Below are positions 1-9,226 of a stretch of DNA of 64,000 nucleotides, in pieces; the first letter of the stretch is position 1; the number at the start of each line of letters is the position of its first letter. The position numbers were made by a program, and so were the translations under genes. Where the stretch lies: assembly GCF_030818485.1 (NCBI RefSeq), contig NZ_JAUTAJ010000004.1:3449501-3513500 (forward strand), in the 5' to 3' direction. Under the pieces are notes generated by a model. It made no database searches. It saw nothing but the letters and a program-made list of their open reading frames with translations, and was not told where the DNA came from. The DNA comes from Pseudoroseomonas cervicalis (lineage in GTDB: Bacteria; Pseudomonadota; Alphaproteobacteria; Acetobacterales; Acetobacteraceae).

Positions 1-432
1 AACTGGCTGACCAGCCTCTTCGGGCCGACCACGATCACGGGGGTGAACCCCGCCGCCGGCACCTATGGGGCCAGCCCCAATGAGATGGCCCTGGGGGGCA
101 TCATGACGTCTGCCGGCGCCGCGCCACTGCAGCGCTACGCCGAGGGCGGCGTGGCCTACTCGCCGCAGATCGCCCTCTTCGGGGAGGCCAGGAAGCCGGA
201 GGCCTATGTGCCGCTGAACGATGGACGCTCCATCCCGGTCACCGTCCAGGGCGGCACCGGTGGGGGGTTGTCGATCTCCCAGACATTCCGGATCGACGCC
301 CGGGGCGCCGATGCTGGAGCGGCAATCCGCATGGAAGCCGTCGCGCGGCGGGTGGCGCGGGAACAGCAGAACCAGTTGATTGCCCAGGTTGGGCGAGGGG
401 GTGCGATGGCCAAGGCCATGGGGCGGCGATAG
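1..432 (+). CDS. Phage tail tape measure protein, C-terminal part
   Basis: The frame is open from the first base, so this is the 3' end of a longer gene cut by the window edge. The visible 143 residues carry the typical end of lambda-type tape measure proteins: a Gly-rich stretch, then the motif YSPQIALFGEARKPEAYVPL followed by a DGRSIPV segment, and an Arg-rich tail. Such proteins set tail length and are delivered during DNA ejection. The stop codon overlaps the GTG start of the next tail gene by one base, which indicates translational coupling. The identification rests on the conserved C-terminal motif and position. Confidence 0.85.
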   Translation, partial: NWLTSLFGPTTITGVNPAAGTYGASPNEMALGGIMTSAGAAPLQRYAEGGVAYSPQIALFGEARKPEAYVPLNDGRSIPVTVQGGTGGGLSISQTFRIDARGADAGAAIRMEAVARRVAREQQNQLIAQVGRGGAMAKAMGRR

Positions 433-1049
433 TGGCGATCCTCCAGTTCCCCACCGGGATCGCGCGCCCGGCGGGCCTCTCCTGGCTGCCGCGGGCCAAC
501 ACCCAAAGCCATACCAGCCCGCTCGATGGCACCACCCAGACGCTGCAAATGCCGGGCATGCGGTGGGTGGTGACCCTCACCTGGGAGGACCTCAAGCCCG
601 AGCACTGGCGGATCCTGGGCGCCTTCATCGCCCAGCTCGGCGGCCAGGCCGGCCGTTTCACCTATGGTCCATGGCATGCGCCCCGCACCGCGCCGGGCGT
701 CGGCGCGCCCGTGGTCGATGGTGCCGGCCAGGCAGGCGACCTGCTGGTCACCCGCGGCTGGCCGAACTTCACACGGGTCTTCAACACCGGGGACTGGCTG
801 TCCTACCCCGACGCGCAAGGCAGGCCGATGCTGCACCAGGTGGTCGCCAACAGCAGCAGCAACGGCACCGGGCAAGCTGCGACCCGCTTGGCGCCGCCGC
901 TGCGCCGGCCAGGCGCGGACGGCGCGGCCGTCGAGGTGGTCAACCCGGTCGGGGTTTTCATGCTCGCCTCGGACGATGATGGCGAGATCAGATTCCGGAA
1001 GCCGGTGCGCGCCTCGACCAGCCTGCAGCTGGTCGAGGCGCTGGTTTAG
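432..1049 (+). CDS. Phage distal tail-type structural protein
   Basis: This 205-residue protein directly follows the tape measure gene, starting at a GTG that overlaps the previous stop. N-terminal features resemble small tail-tip proteins of siphoviruses: a short beta-rich start, then an LTWEDLKPEHWRILGAFIAQ helix typical of proteins that dock onto the tail-tube end. There is no signal peptide or membrane segment. Its position between tape measure and the next tip gene fits a distal tail or minor tail protein at the tube-baseplate junction. The exact family is not certain from sequence alone. Confidence 0.7.
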   Translation: MAILQFPTGIARPAGLSWLPRANTQSHTSPLDGTTQTLQMPGMRWVVTLTWEDLKPEHWRILGAFIAQLGGQAGRFTYGPWHAPRTAPGVGAPVVDGAGQAGDLLVTRGWPNFTRVFNTGDWLSYPDAQGRPMLHQVVANSSSNGTGQAATRLAPPLRRPGADGAAVEVVNPVGVFMLASDDDGEIRFRKPVRASTSLQLVEALV

Positions 1050-1405
1050 AGCGGGATTGGCGTGCTGGCCCCGTTCGGGCAGCGGACTGACAGGGTGTAG
1101 GTGGTCGTCTTCCGCTGGACCAAGCCCTGGGGCAGGCCCGTGATCGTGGCACGCTCTGCAATGACCGCAGGCTGGCCGCACTGTTCGGCCAGAATGGACC
1201 GGACGAAGGCGTGCCGCTGGTCTCGGTCGTTGAGGTCGTAGCCGATATCGAAGCCGGCAAACATATTTACAATCAAAAGCTTGGGGTCGGACGGGTCAGG
1301 CATCACGCGGACCCGCCCGCTGCCCAGCTCCATGCCCGACGACATGCCGCCGGTGGGCCCGCATGCGGCCATCGCAAGGCACATCAACAGCGCAGCTCTT
1401 CGCAC
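1046..1405 (-). CDS. Small lipoprotein, candidate prophage moron
   Basis: This 119-residue protein is encoded against the tail operon, with its 3' end overlapping the preceding tail gene by 4 bases. The N-terminus has two Arg, a hydrophobic stretch and a cysteine in the context LAMAACG, which resembles a lipobox and predicts export and lipidation. The rest is soluble, with two more Cys that could form a disulfide. An opposite-strand, independently transcribed gene inside a late operon is the classic layout of a moron expressed from the lysogen. Function is unknown; superinfection exclusion or envelope modification is possible. Confidence 0.6.
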   Translation of the reverse strand: MRRAALLMCLAMAACGPTGGMSSGMELGSGRVRVMPDPSDPKLLIVNMFAGFDIGYDLNDRDQRHAFVRSILAEQCGQPAVIAERATITGLPQGLVQRKTTTYTLSVRCPNGASTPIPL

Positions 1406-1457
1406 GGCACCCTCCCTGTCAGGGCGCCAACGCTAGCCTTTACCCTGGAGTGGCTCA

Positions 1458-2027
1458 ATGGCCCGAGGAATGACCGCGGCAGCCCGCGCAGCGTCGCAGG
1501 GCGAGGTCGTGTCCCGATGTGTGGCGGCCTACCTGGATTTCCCCAGCGCGCCGGTTCGGGTGAATGGCAGCCCCGCCACCATCTTCATCGGCGGGCATGA
1601 GTACCTCGGCGTCGGGGCGCTCGGCTCCATCTCCATGGCGGAGGAGGGGGTTGAGCTGCAGGCCTACGGCATGACCTTGCAGCTCTCCGCGATTCCGCGT
1701 GACGCGGCCATTGCCAGCCTCGCGGAGGCCTATCAGGGACGGGAGGCGATTGTCTGGGAGGTGCTTTTCGATGCCGCCTGGAAGGTGATTGCGGACCCCA
1801 TCACGATCTTCCGGGGCCGTATGGACCAGATGAACTTGGCCCTGGGTTCTACGGGTAAGGTCGAGGTGAAGCTGGAAAGCCGGCTGCGTGACTGGGAGCG
1901 GCCGCGCCTGCGCCGCTACACCAGCGAGGATCAGCGCCGGGAGCACCCCGCCGATCTGGGTTTCGAGTTCGTCTCGAAGACTACCGAGAAAGAGCTGATC
2001 TGGCCGGCGAAGAGCTTCCGCGCATGA
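1458..2027 (+). CDS. Phage tail-tip assembly protein
   Basis: This 189-residue protein lies between the distal tail gene and the peptidase gene, where lambda-like phages encode protein L-type tip components. The C-terminal half has the pattern seen in such proteins: VEVKLESRLRDWERPRLRRY, then TSEDQ, GFEFV and KELIW. There is no signal peptide or membrane helix. The stop overlaps the next gene's ATG by four bases, so the two are probably coupled. The lambda-L-like role is inferred from order and motif resemblance, not from a demonstrated family match. Confidence 0.65.
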   Translation: MARGMTAAARAASQGEVVSRCVAAYLDFPSAPVRVNGSPATIFIGGHEYLGVGALGSISMAEEGVELQAYGMTLQLSAIPRDAAIASLAEAYQGREAIVWEVLFDAAWKVIADPITIFRGRMDQMNLALGSTGKVEVKLESRLRDWERPRLRRYTSEDQRREHPADLGFEFVSKTTEKELIWPAKSFRA

Positions 2028-2455
2028 CCCGCCCCATGCCGACCCGGCCGAGGGTGCAGGACTGGCCGGAGCGCCTGGCGGAGCTGATCGAGGCGCGGCG
2101 CGAGATGCCCTTCACCTGGGGGCTGCACGACTGCTGCACCTTCGCGGCCGACGCAGCGGTAGCCCTGACCGGCTCCGATCCCATGGCGCAGTTCCGGGGC
2201 CGCTACAGCGACGAGGAAGGCGCGGCCGCCATGGTTGGGCAAGGCGGGCTGGAGGAGAAGGTGGCGGCCGAGCTGGCCGCCTGGGGCGCCCGGGAGATCC
2301 GGCCCGCCTTCGCGCAGCGGGGGGATTGGGCCTTGGTCATGGTCGGCAACGACCTGATGAGCGGCGTCGTCATCGGGGCCGAGGTCGCGGTGCCCGGGCC
2401 GGATGGCCTCCGCTTCGTGTCTCTGCAAGCAGCGCGCCGCTGCTGGGGAATTTGA
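2024..2455 (+). CDS. Phage tail NlpC/P60-like peptidase (DUF6950-like)
   Basis: This 143-residue protein carries a catalytic-looking Cys in the motif FTWGLHDCCTFAADA near residues 30-44, as in NlpC/P60-type papain-fold enzymes of phage tail tips. An ARRCWGI C-terminus is typical of this small tail-tip family. It overlaps the previous gene by four bases and is followed after one base by the J-like gene. In lambda-type tails the equivalent protein (K) helps cut peptidoglycan during DNA entry or assists tip assembly. The fold assignment is fairly secure; the catalytic His cannot be assigned with confidence. Confidence 0.7.
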   Translation: MTRPMPTRPRVQDWPERLAELIEARREMPFTWGLHDCCTFAADAAVALTGSDPMAQFRGRYSDEEGAAAMVGQGGLEEKVAAELAAWGAREIRPAFAQRGDWALVMVGNDLMSGVVIGAEVAVPGPDGLRFVSLQAARRCWGI

Positions 2456-2456
2456 G

Positions 2457-4898
2457 ATGCCAGCAGCTATCATTGCGGTCGGCGCTGCGGCTGCGGGCTG
2501 GGGTGCTGCGGCTGGCATCCTGGGGGCCGCCGCGGCCGGCACGTTCAGCTTCATGGCCATCGCAACGGTAGTCGGCACCGCAGTGTCCTACGGCCTCTCC
2601 GCCGTGTTCGCGGTGAATGGCGAAAAGCGGACCAACAACAGCCAGGACCGCAAGCAGATCATCCGCTCCAGCGTCGAGCCGCGGCAAATCGTCTACGGTC
2701 GGGCGCGGGTCTCCGGGCCCATGATCTACGCCTCCAGCTCCGGGCCGGATCTGCGCTACCTGCACCTGGTGATCCCGCTGGCGGGTCATGAGGTCGACCG
2801 GATCGGCACGGTCTGGATCAACGATGTCGCCGTGAACGATGGGGATCTGGACGGCGACGGCAACGTGGTGGCCAATGGGCACCAGCTGAACGGGAAGTGC
2901 CGCGTCCGGAAATACAGGGGCGACCAGACATCGGCGGATCCCAACTTGGTGGCCGAGAGCACTGATGGATGGTCGTCCAGCCATGTGCTTCGGGGGGTCG
3001 CCTACCTCTACCTCCGCCTCGAATACAGCCAGGACGCCTACCCATCAGGCCTGACCGGCATCTCGGCCGAGGTCTTCGGTCGTAAGGTCTATGACCCCCG
3101 GACAGGCGCCACGGCCTACAGCACCAACTGGGCGCTTTGCGTGCTCGACTACCTCAAGGCCGATTTCGGCCTGGCCTGCAAGCCGGACGAGGTCGACGAG
3201 GGCTCTTTCGCGATCGCGGCCAATGTCAGTGACGAGCTGGTGCAGCTGAATGCGGAGGCCACCGAGTGGCAGTCCCGCTACACGATGGACGGCGCCATCA
3301 AGCTCGATGAGACGCCGATGGACATCATCGAGAAGATGATGACGGCCGGCGGCGGTGCGCTGGTCTATGTCCAGGGGCGCTACCAGCTGCACGCCGGAGC
3401 CTATGTGGCGCCGACCGACGTGCTGACCGTGTCCGATGTGGCGGGCGATATGGAGATCGTCACCAAGCCCAGCCGCAGCGCCCTGTTCAATTCCGTGAAG
3501 GGCACCTTCATCGATCCCGGCCAGTCCTGGCAGTCCAGCGAGTTCCCTGCATTCGAGGCGAGCTTCTACATCGGCCAGGACGGGGAGAAGATCTGGAAGG
3601 AGGTCGAATTCCCCTTCACGATCGACGGCACCCGCTGCCAGCGCCTGGCGAAGCAGCTGGTGCTGACCGAGCGTGAAAGCCTGACCATCAGCGTGCCGGT
3701 GAAGTACCGCGGCCTGCGCTTCAGCGTCATGCAGAACGTCGCGGTGCAGATGCCGGACCTGGGGTGGAACAACAAGCCGTTCCGCGTGAAGGACTGGACC
3801 TTCGATCCGGTGACGGGTGGCGTCAGCCTTGTCCTGCAGGAGGACGGCGCCGGCAGCTATGGCTGGCTCTATGACGATGCGGCCAGCATCCCGCCATCGC
3901 CCGACACCGACCTGATCAACCCGCTGAACATCCCGGCGCCGACCAATCTGCAGCTGCAGCCCACCACGGGGATGAATGCCGACGGTGCGGCGGTGCCGGC
4001 GCTGCTGGTGACCTGGACGCCCGCGCAGCATGCCTTCGTCACCTCGCACGAGGTGCAGTGGCGGGTGGCGCCGAATGGCCCGTGGAGCAGCGCCGAGGTG
4101 CCAGCGCCGACCGCGCGCTATTCCATCATGCCGGTGGTGGTGGGGCAGGCCCTGGATGTGCGGGTGAGGGCGATCGGCGGCATCGTCCGCGGTCCATGGA
4201 CCGGCATCGCCACGGGAGCAGGCGAGCGTGACACAACGCCGCCAGGGCCGCCTGGTGGTGCGTCCGTCACGGCAGCCATCCAGCAGTTCGTCATCCGCTG
4301 GATCAACCCCCCGGACAGCGACCTGGCGAAGGTTGAGGTCTACGAGTCCACCAACGACAGCTTCGGTGACGCCTACAAGCAGGGCGAGAGTACCTCTGAC
4401 TTCTTCGTCCGGAACGTCGCCGCAGGCTCGACCCGCTGGTTCTGGTTGAGAGCGTTGGATCGCAGTGGGAATGCCTCGCCGGTTGTCTATGCAGGCACGG
4501 GAACAGCCCGAGCGACCCAGACGGCCGATATTCAGCCGGGCGCGGTGAGTGGGCTGGACTTTGCCGAATGGGACGGCCCCGGCGTGCGGGATATCACCTT
4601 CGGTGATGGCACCTTCCCGCTGCTGACCGTGGTCACCATCAGGGTCTCCGCATCAGGCGACCCCACCAGTGACGGCGGCGAGAACCCGCAGATCACGTAC
4701 CCCAAGGTGCAGGTCACCTTGCGGCTGGACGGTACGATCGTGGCGGAGGGCGTGATGCCGGCAAGCGGGTCGATCGTGCTGCCTTGGGGCGCGCCTGCGG
4801 TTCCGCCCGGGACGCACACACTGAACATCGCGGTCAGCACGATCGGCGGCGCCGTCGTGCACAAGGTCTTCGCACAGATCCAAACCGCCAAGCGGTAA
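2457..4898 (+). CDS. Phage tail-tip protein, J-like host specificity protein
   Basis: The ATG at 2457, preceded by GGGGAA, is preferred over an upstream in-frame start that would overlap the previous gene, giving 813 residues. The first ~45 residues are an Ala/Gly-rich hydrophobic segment, as often seen in tail-tip proteins inserted into the envelope at ejection. The central part has the VEPRQIVYGRARVSG and STNWALCVLDYL signatures of lambda J-type tip proteins. Two fibronectin III-like domains follow at about residues 495-586 and 600-685, then a beta-rich end. It forms the tail tip that contacts the receptor. Confidence 0.85.
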   Translation: MPAAIIAVGAAAAGWGAAAGILGAAAAGTFSFMAIATVVGTAVSYGLSAVFAVNGEKRTNNSQDRKQIIRSSVEPRQIVYGRARVSGPMIYASSSGPDLRYLHLVIPLAGHEVDRIGTVWINDVAVNDGDLDGDGNVVANGHQLNGKCRVRKYRGDQTSADPNLVAESTDGWSSSHVLRGVAYLYLRLEYSQDAYPSGLTGISAEVFGRKVYDPRTGATAYSTNWALCVLDYLKADFGLACKPDEVDEGSFAIAANVSDELVQLNAEATEWQSRYTMDGAIKLDETPMDIIEKMMTAGGGALVYVQGRYQLHAGAYVAPTDVLTVSDVAGDMEIVTKPSRSALFNSVKGTFIDPGQSWQSSEFPAFEASFYIGQDGEKIWKEVEFPFTIDGTRCQRLAKQLVLTERESLTISVPVKYRGLRFSVMQNVAVQMPDLGWNNKPFRVKDWTFDPVTGGVSLVLQEDGAGSYGWLYDDAASIPPSPDTDLINPLNIPAPTNLQLQPTTGMNADGAAVPALLVTWTPAQHAFVTSHEVQWRVAPNGPWSSAEVPAPTARYSIMPVVVGQALDVRVRAIGGIVRGPWTGIATGAGERDTTPPGPPGGASVTAAIQQFVIRWINPPDSDLAKVEVYESTNDSFGDAYKQGESTSDFFVRNVAAGSTRWFWLRALDRSGNASPVVYAGTGTARATQTADIQPGAVSGLDFAEWDGPGVRDITFGDGTFPLLTVVTIRVSASGDPTSDGGENPQITYPKVQVTLRLDGTIVAEGVMPASGSIVLPWGAPAVPPGTHTLNIAVSTIGGAVVHKVFAQIQTAKR

Positions 4899-4923
4899 CC
4901 CCTAGACAATCTGGAGTACCTGC

Positions 4924-5259
4924 ATGTCGGGATCGTTCCCGCCTGGGGCGACGCTGCGCATCCGCAGCGCGCCTGGGCGTGTCCAATTCGGCAACAGCGT
5001 CACGCTCTGGCTCGATCTGCGCGACAGCGTAGGACAGCCAATCGACGTGATCGCTGTCGGGATGGCTTACACGCGGCCCGACCTCTCGGATTTCGAGAGC
5101 CGGGATGTGCCGCTGGTGCCGACGAAGACCGGTCCAGGCACGTGGTTGGCGACCTTCATCCCAGAGATGCAGGGGACGTTCCGCGTCTGGGCCTTTGTCC
5201 CCGGCGGGCCTGCGCAGACCGAAACCACAATCGATGTCATGACGGGAGGCGAGCCTTGA
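4924..5259 (+). CDS. Small phage structural protein, Ig-like
   Basis: This 111-residue protein sits between the tip protein and the fibre gene. Its predicted beta-strand pattern (alternating hydrophobic residues, GTWLATFIPEMQGTFRVWAF) suggests a single immunoglobulin-like sandwich, as found in decoration domains of tail fibres. A GGAG stands upstream of the ATG. The stop overlaps the TTG start of the fibre gene by four bases. No family is recognised; a role as fibre adaptor or accessory is inferred from position only. Confidence 0.65.
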   Translation: MSGSFPPGATLRIRSAPGRVQFGNSVTLWLDLRDSVGQPIDVIAVGMAYTRPDLSDFESRDVPLVPTKTGPGTWLATFIPEMQGTFRVWAFVPGGPAQTETTIDVMTGGEP

Positions 5260-7547
5260 GCGAATCTGTCGCGCAGGTCAATGCCATCAGGTCCATATCC
5301 GGTGCGACCGCAGCAAGCGTATCGGAGCAGGTCGCCAGCGAGCGTGTCCCTGAAATCGCTGCCGCGATTCTGCCGGAGGCCGCGGCGGATGCTGTGCGGG
5401 TGGCTATCGAGCCCGCGCAGAACGAGATTGAGCAAGCGCGGCAGCAGGTCGCTGGCGATGCCACCGCGGCGGCGGCGAGCATGCATGAGGCACAGCAAGG
5501 CGCGCTGGATGCTGCCCTGGCGCGCCAAGCCGCTGAGGCTGCCGCGGCGGCGGTGGTGGACACCGTGGCCAATCCTGCCATCCGCATCCCGACCGTGGCG
5601 CAGCTGCTGGAGTACCTTCCGACGCCTCAGGTTGGCGACCGGGTCGAGGTCTATGCTGATCCGCCCTATCCGCTGACAGCGAATCCCGACGGCTCCAACC
5701 GCAACGGCTTCTGGCGGTGGAATGGCTTGGCACTGGACTTCGAAGGGCTGTCGGCGAACGCGATCCGTGCGGTGGTGCAGGATGTCGTCAGCACGCTGAT
5801 GTCGGCGCCCAACGGGCTGCTGGACGCGCCTGATCTGCTGCTGGCCCAGCGCGACGCCATCGGACGCTTGCTGATGGCAGTCAAGCCGGACGCGACATTG
5901 CTGGCTAAGCTGGGCATTCAGCCCGGCCAGGGCCTGCGCCTGGACTACCTGCCCAGCGAGCAGGGTACCGTCACGCGCCTCCGGCTCGGCGACGCCGACG
6001 GGCGCCTGCCGATCGGCGGTGCTGTGGTCGACGCCACCTATCAGACCGTCGAGGGCGACATCAGCGCCACGGTGGACGCTGCCGGCCGCATGCTCGGCTA
6101 TCACGACCGAGCGGGTGTGCAGTGGGCCAAATATGGGCTTGATGCCGAGGGCATCAGCGTGACCCATGGCCCTGGCCCGCGGACCAAGATCGCGCTGGGG
6201 GCGGATGGCAAGATCCCGCTCGGCAACACCGTGCTGGACAGCACATTTGCGACCGTGGAGGGCGACATCTCCGCGCAGGTGCAGCTGGATGCGCAGGGCC
6301 TGCGGCGGGTCATCAGCATCACGGACAAGGATGGCAACGTCTCGGGCCGCTATGCGGGCGGCGCGGTGTCGGCCGAGGTCGAGGCAGCGCGCGGCACGCG
6401 GCCCAGCCTGGCGGCTCGGCTCAGCGTCGGCATCATGCCCTCCGGCGCGATCCCGTCCGGCCACATCTATGGCGCCGCCTACCTTCGCGAGACGCGCCAA
6501 CGACTCATGAAACTGGAGATCGGCGACACGGACGCGGGCGCTCTGCTCACCGTAGCGCTGATCGGTGATTCCTTCACTCAGGCGTCGCCACGCTATTCTG
6601 GGCCGCTCATCCAGCGCCTGCGGACGCGCTACGGGAACGCAGGCGCTGGCTGGGTGTCGTTTTCGTGGTCCGGTTCCAGTGTTGGCAGTTCCGCACTGGG
6701 AAATATCGTCGACACCGATGTGCCGATCCGCTTTTTCGGATCGCTCTCCAAGCACATCAACGACAGCGAAAGCCCCGACAGCGCGGATCTGCGCATGTCG
6801 GTGGACGGCTGCGCGATCGAGGTCGACGTGCCGGCCGGCCAGACGCGCGCGCGTCTCGCGTATCGGGGGACCGGCGGCGTTGCGGCCTCCGTCCGGTATC
6901 GCTGGGGTGCGGATGCCTGGACGGTCATCGACATGTCCACGACCACAGGCCCGACCTGGGTGGACTTGCCGCCGCCTCCGGTTGGCGGCGGCACGCTGCG
7001 GTACGAGTGGGTGTCTGGATCGACCGTGACCTATGGCCTGGAGCTGCGCAACGCGTCGCCAGGCGTGCGCGGTCACAAACTCGGCGTCAGCGGCAGCTAT
7101 CTCCAGCAATGGGCAACGATCAATGAGGCCGGATGGGTCACCAATCTGGCGCAGCTGGAGCCGCATCTGGTGACGCTGACGTTCGCGACCAACGATCAGC
7201 GTTTTTACTCGCCCGCTGAGTACGCCGGCTACATGCAGACGATGATCAGCCGCATCCGCGCCGCGCGCCCGGCGGCGGACATCCTGATCGTCTCCCCCGA
7301 GGCCAACGTCGCCGAGCTCGAGCGGCCGTGGCCTATGGGCGGCTACCGCGACGCCGCGCTGGAGATGGCCGCCGCCAACGGCTGCGCCTGGCTCGATTTG
7401 CAGCCGCTGTTTGGGCTCAGCCCCGCAGATTACGCCAGCGGCAGCGCGCGCCCCTGGCTCAATCCTGACGGTACGCACCCTGACCCGCTGACCGGCGGCC
7501 GAGCCATCGTCGCCGCGCTCCACCGCCTCCTGACCTCCGCACCCTGA
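5256..7547 (+). CDS. Phage tail fibre protein with SGNH/GDSL hydrolase domain
   Basis: The TTG at 5256 is chosen because a perfect GGGAGG lies six bases upstream and it overlaps the previous stop (TTGA). The result is 763 residues. The N-terminus is Ala-rich and probably helical, as in fibre attachment regions. Two similar repeats of about 65 residues (VEGDISATVD... and VEGDISAQVQ...) follow. The C-terminal ~325 residues form an SGNH hydrolase: IGDS with Ser439, a TFATND block, and NPDGTHPD with Asp738 and His741. Such domains deacylate surface polysaccharide during adsorption. The esterase substrate is unknown. Confidence 0.85.
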   Translation: MSESVAQVNAIRSISGATAASVSEQVASERVPEIAAAILPEAAADAVRVAIEPAQNEIEQARQQVAGDATAAAASMHEAQQGALDAALARQAAEAAAAAVVDTVANPAIRIPTVAQLLEYLPTPQVGDRVEVYADPPYPLTANPDGSNRNGFWRWNGLALDFEGLSANAIRAVVQDVVSTLMSAPNGLLDAPDLLLAQRDAIGRLLMAVKPDATLLAKLGIQPGQGLRLDYLPSEQGTVTRLRLGDADGRLPIGGAVVDATYQTVEGDISATVDAAGRMLGYHDRAGVQWAKYGLDAEGISVTHGPGPRTKIALGADGKIPLGNTVLDSTFATVEGDISAQVQLDAQGLRRVISITDKDGNVSGRYAGGAVSAEVEAARGTRPSLAARLSVGIMPSGAIPSGHIYGAAYLRETRQRLMKLEIGDTDAGALLTVALIGDSFTQASPRYSGPLIQRLRTRYGNAGAGWVSFSWSGSSVGSSALGNIVDTDVPIRFFGSLSKHINDSESPDSADLRMSVDGCAIEVDVPAGQTRARLAYRGTGGVAASVRYRWGADAWTVIDMSTTTGPTWVDLPPPPVGGGTLRYEWVSGSTVTYGLELRNASPGVRGHKLGVSGSYLQQWATINEAGWVTNLAQLEPHLVTLTFATNDQRFYSPAEYAGYMQTMISRIRAARPAADILIVSPEANVAELERPWPMGGYRDAALEMAAANGCAWLDLQPLFGLSPADYASGSARPWLNPDGTHPDPLTGGRAIVAALHRLLTSAP

Positions 7548-7559
7548 GAGGATCCCCGC

Positions 7560-8660
7560 ATGGCCAATATGCTTTTGCAGACGCTGCCCGGCGTCGCGAC
7601 CGATACCAGCCTGCCCGTCCTGCGGCGGGATCGCGTCCTCGCCGATGCTCGCGATGGCGTGCTCTGGCTGAACGACATGGCTTATCCCTGGTGCTACTCC
7701 GGCCTACCCCCGGCCGATGGCGCGGCGGTCCGTGACATCGCCGAGCGCGGCACGGATGGCTCTCTGGTGATCGGCGCCGGCGCTCCGCCCACCTATGCCG
7801 GCGGCGGGCTCGATTTCGATCTCGCGACAGGCCCCGGCCACTATATGCGGGTGCCGCCGCGCGTGGCTGCGGCGCTCTGGTCGGCCGGCGGCTCTGGTTT
7901 CGCGGCGACGGCAACGATCGCGAGCGGCGCCGTCACCGCCCTCAATCTGTCCTCGGGCGGCATTGGTGCGGTGGGCGGCTACACCGGGACGCTTCCGCTC
8001 CTGCTCTCGGGCGGCGGGGGCAGCGGTGCGGCAGGCACGGCGACGGTGGCCAATGGCGTCGTCACCGGCCTGACGCTCTCGGCCGGCGGCACCGGCTACA
8101 CCTCCGCGCCGGCCGTCACCCTGCTGGGCCCGCAGTACTACATGGTGATGATGTATGTCCGTCTGCCGCCGCTCGCGCAGTGGCCGACCTCCGGGACGCT
8201 GCTGCCCTTCCTCAGCTGGGGCAAGTATAACGTCGCGCCGGACCTCGTCAGCATCGGCATGCTGCAAGGTGCCGGCGGGCTGCTGACGCTGCGCCGCCAA
8301 ACGGCCATCAACGTGCAATCGGGGCTCAACCTGCAGCCTGTGGCCGGCGATTATGGGGCGGTGGTCCAGATTGCGTTCTGGCGCAACGCTGCTGGGGTGG
8401 GCGCCCGTCTCCGCTCCGCCAATGGCACGGTTCTGGCCTCTGGCGCTGTCGGGGCCAACAACGCCGCGGATTTCTCCGCGCTCGCGGGGCGCTTCGGCAT
8501 CGATCCGGGCGACTGGTGGACCGGGTCGCTGCCGCAGAATCATGGCAACTGGCGCGCCTACCGGCTGATGGTCGAGGATCTGGCCGTGAGCCGGCGCGAC
8601 CCGGGGACCGTGCTCGACTCCGATTACACGCGCACTATGGCGCGCGGCGTGTTCAGCTGA
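7560..8660 (+). CDS. Phage receptor-binding or fibre-type protein
   Basis: This 366-residue protein follows the fibre gene after 12 bases. Residues about 120-195 contain two tandem Gly/Ser/Thr-rich repeats, seen as VTALNLSSGG...GYTGTLPLLL and VTGLTLSAGG...GYTSAPAVTL, a pattern common in beta-solenoid parts of phage fibres. The flanking regions look like lectin-type beta folds. There is no signal peptide. Position and repeats support a distal fibre or receptor-binding subunit; the exact family is unknown. Confidence 0.7.
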   Translation: MANMLLQTLPGVATDTSLPVLRRDRVLADARDGVLWLNDMAYPWCYSGLPPADGAAVRDIAERGTDGSLVIGAGAPPTYAGGGLDFDLATGPGHYMRVPPRVAAALWSAGGSGFAATATIASGAVTALNLSSGGIGAVGGYTGTLPLLLSGGGGSGAAGTATVANGVVTGLTLSAGGTGYTSAPAVTLLGPQYYMVMMYVRLPPLAQWPTSGTLLPFLSWGKYNVAPDLVSIGMLQGAGGLLTLRRQTAINVQSGLNLQPVAGDYGAVVQIAFWRNAAGVGARLRSANGTVLASGAVGANNAADFSALAGRFGIDPGDWWTGSLPQNHGNWRAYRLMVEDLAVSRRDPGTVLDSDYTRTMARGVFS

Positions 8661-8667
8661 CGCCGCC

Positions 8668-9177
8668 ATGCCTGACAGCCAAGGCGGAGGCCTCAGCGCT
8701 ATCGGCGCCAAGCCGGCCATGACGGTGGGCCAGCTGGTGACGGGGCTGACGGTGGTGCTGCCGCTGGTGGCCTTCGGGTGGACCGCCTGGTCGAGCATCA
8801 GCTCAGCCAACACCCAGGCGATCCAGCTGCAGGAGCGGCAATCTCAGACCCTCCTGCAGCTCAGCAACCAGCTCGCTGAACAGCGGCAGATGACGCATCA
8901 ATTTGTCGGCCAGGCCGGCGAGATGCGCAGCATGATCGTCGAGCTGCGCACCCAGACGGCTGTCCTGCAGCGCGACAGCGACCGTCAACGCGAGGACACG
9001 GACCGGCGGTTTGAGGCGACCCGCCAGTCCATCCAGCAGTTGCGAGACCTGATTGCCCGCATGGCCCTGCAGCCGCGCGGGCAGTCGGACTCTCCACCGA
9101 TCGCCGACACGGCGCCGCTGCCCAACAGCGACACCGGCCTGGTCTGGCGTCCTGTCCTGCGGCTGCCGCTGGACTGA
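8668..9177 (+). CDS. Membrane-anchored coiled-coil phage protein
   Basis: This 169-residue protein has one transmembrane helix at about residues 20-42 (GQLVTGLTVVLPLVAFGWTA), followed by a long Gln/Arg/Glu-rich coiled coil to about residue 130 and a Pro-rich tail. It lies just before the holin and endolysin genes. The layout (short N-terminus, one membrane helix, long periplasmic coiled coil) resembles an inner-membrane spanin (Rz-like). No partner outer-membrane spanin lipoprotein is recognised next to it, so the spanin role is only a suggestion. Confidence 0.6.
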   Translation: MPDSQGGGLSAIGAKPAMTVGQLVTGLTVVLPLVAFGWTAWSSISSANTQAIQLQERQSQTLLQLSNQLAEQRQMTHQFVGQAGEMRSMIVELRTQTAVLQRDSDRQREDTDRRFEATRQSIQQLRDLIARMALQPRGQSDSPPIADTAPLPNSDTGLVWRPVLRLPLD

Positions 9178-9226
9178 GTTCCGCGCCCGGCCGGCAGCCG
9201 GGCAAATCCTCACATAGGAGGCGCAT

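Noticed and set aside
5067..7523. Very long antisense open frame (818 codons) opposite the fibre gene
   Set aside because: It mirrors the fibre gene in a GC-rich sequence, has His/Arg/Gln-rich composition with no domain, and lacks a ribosome site. The fibre frame has clear SGNH motifs.
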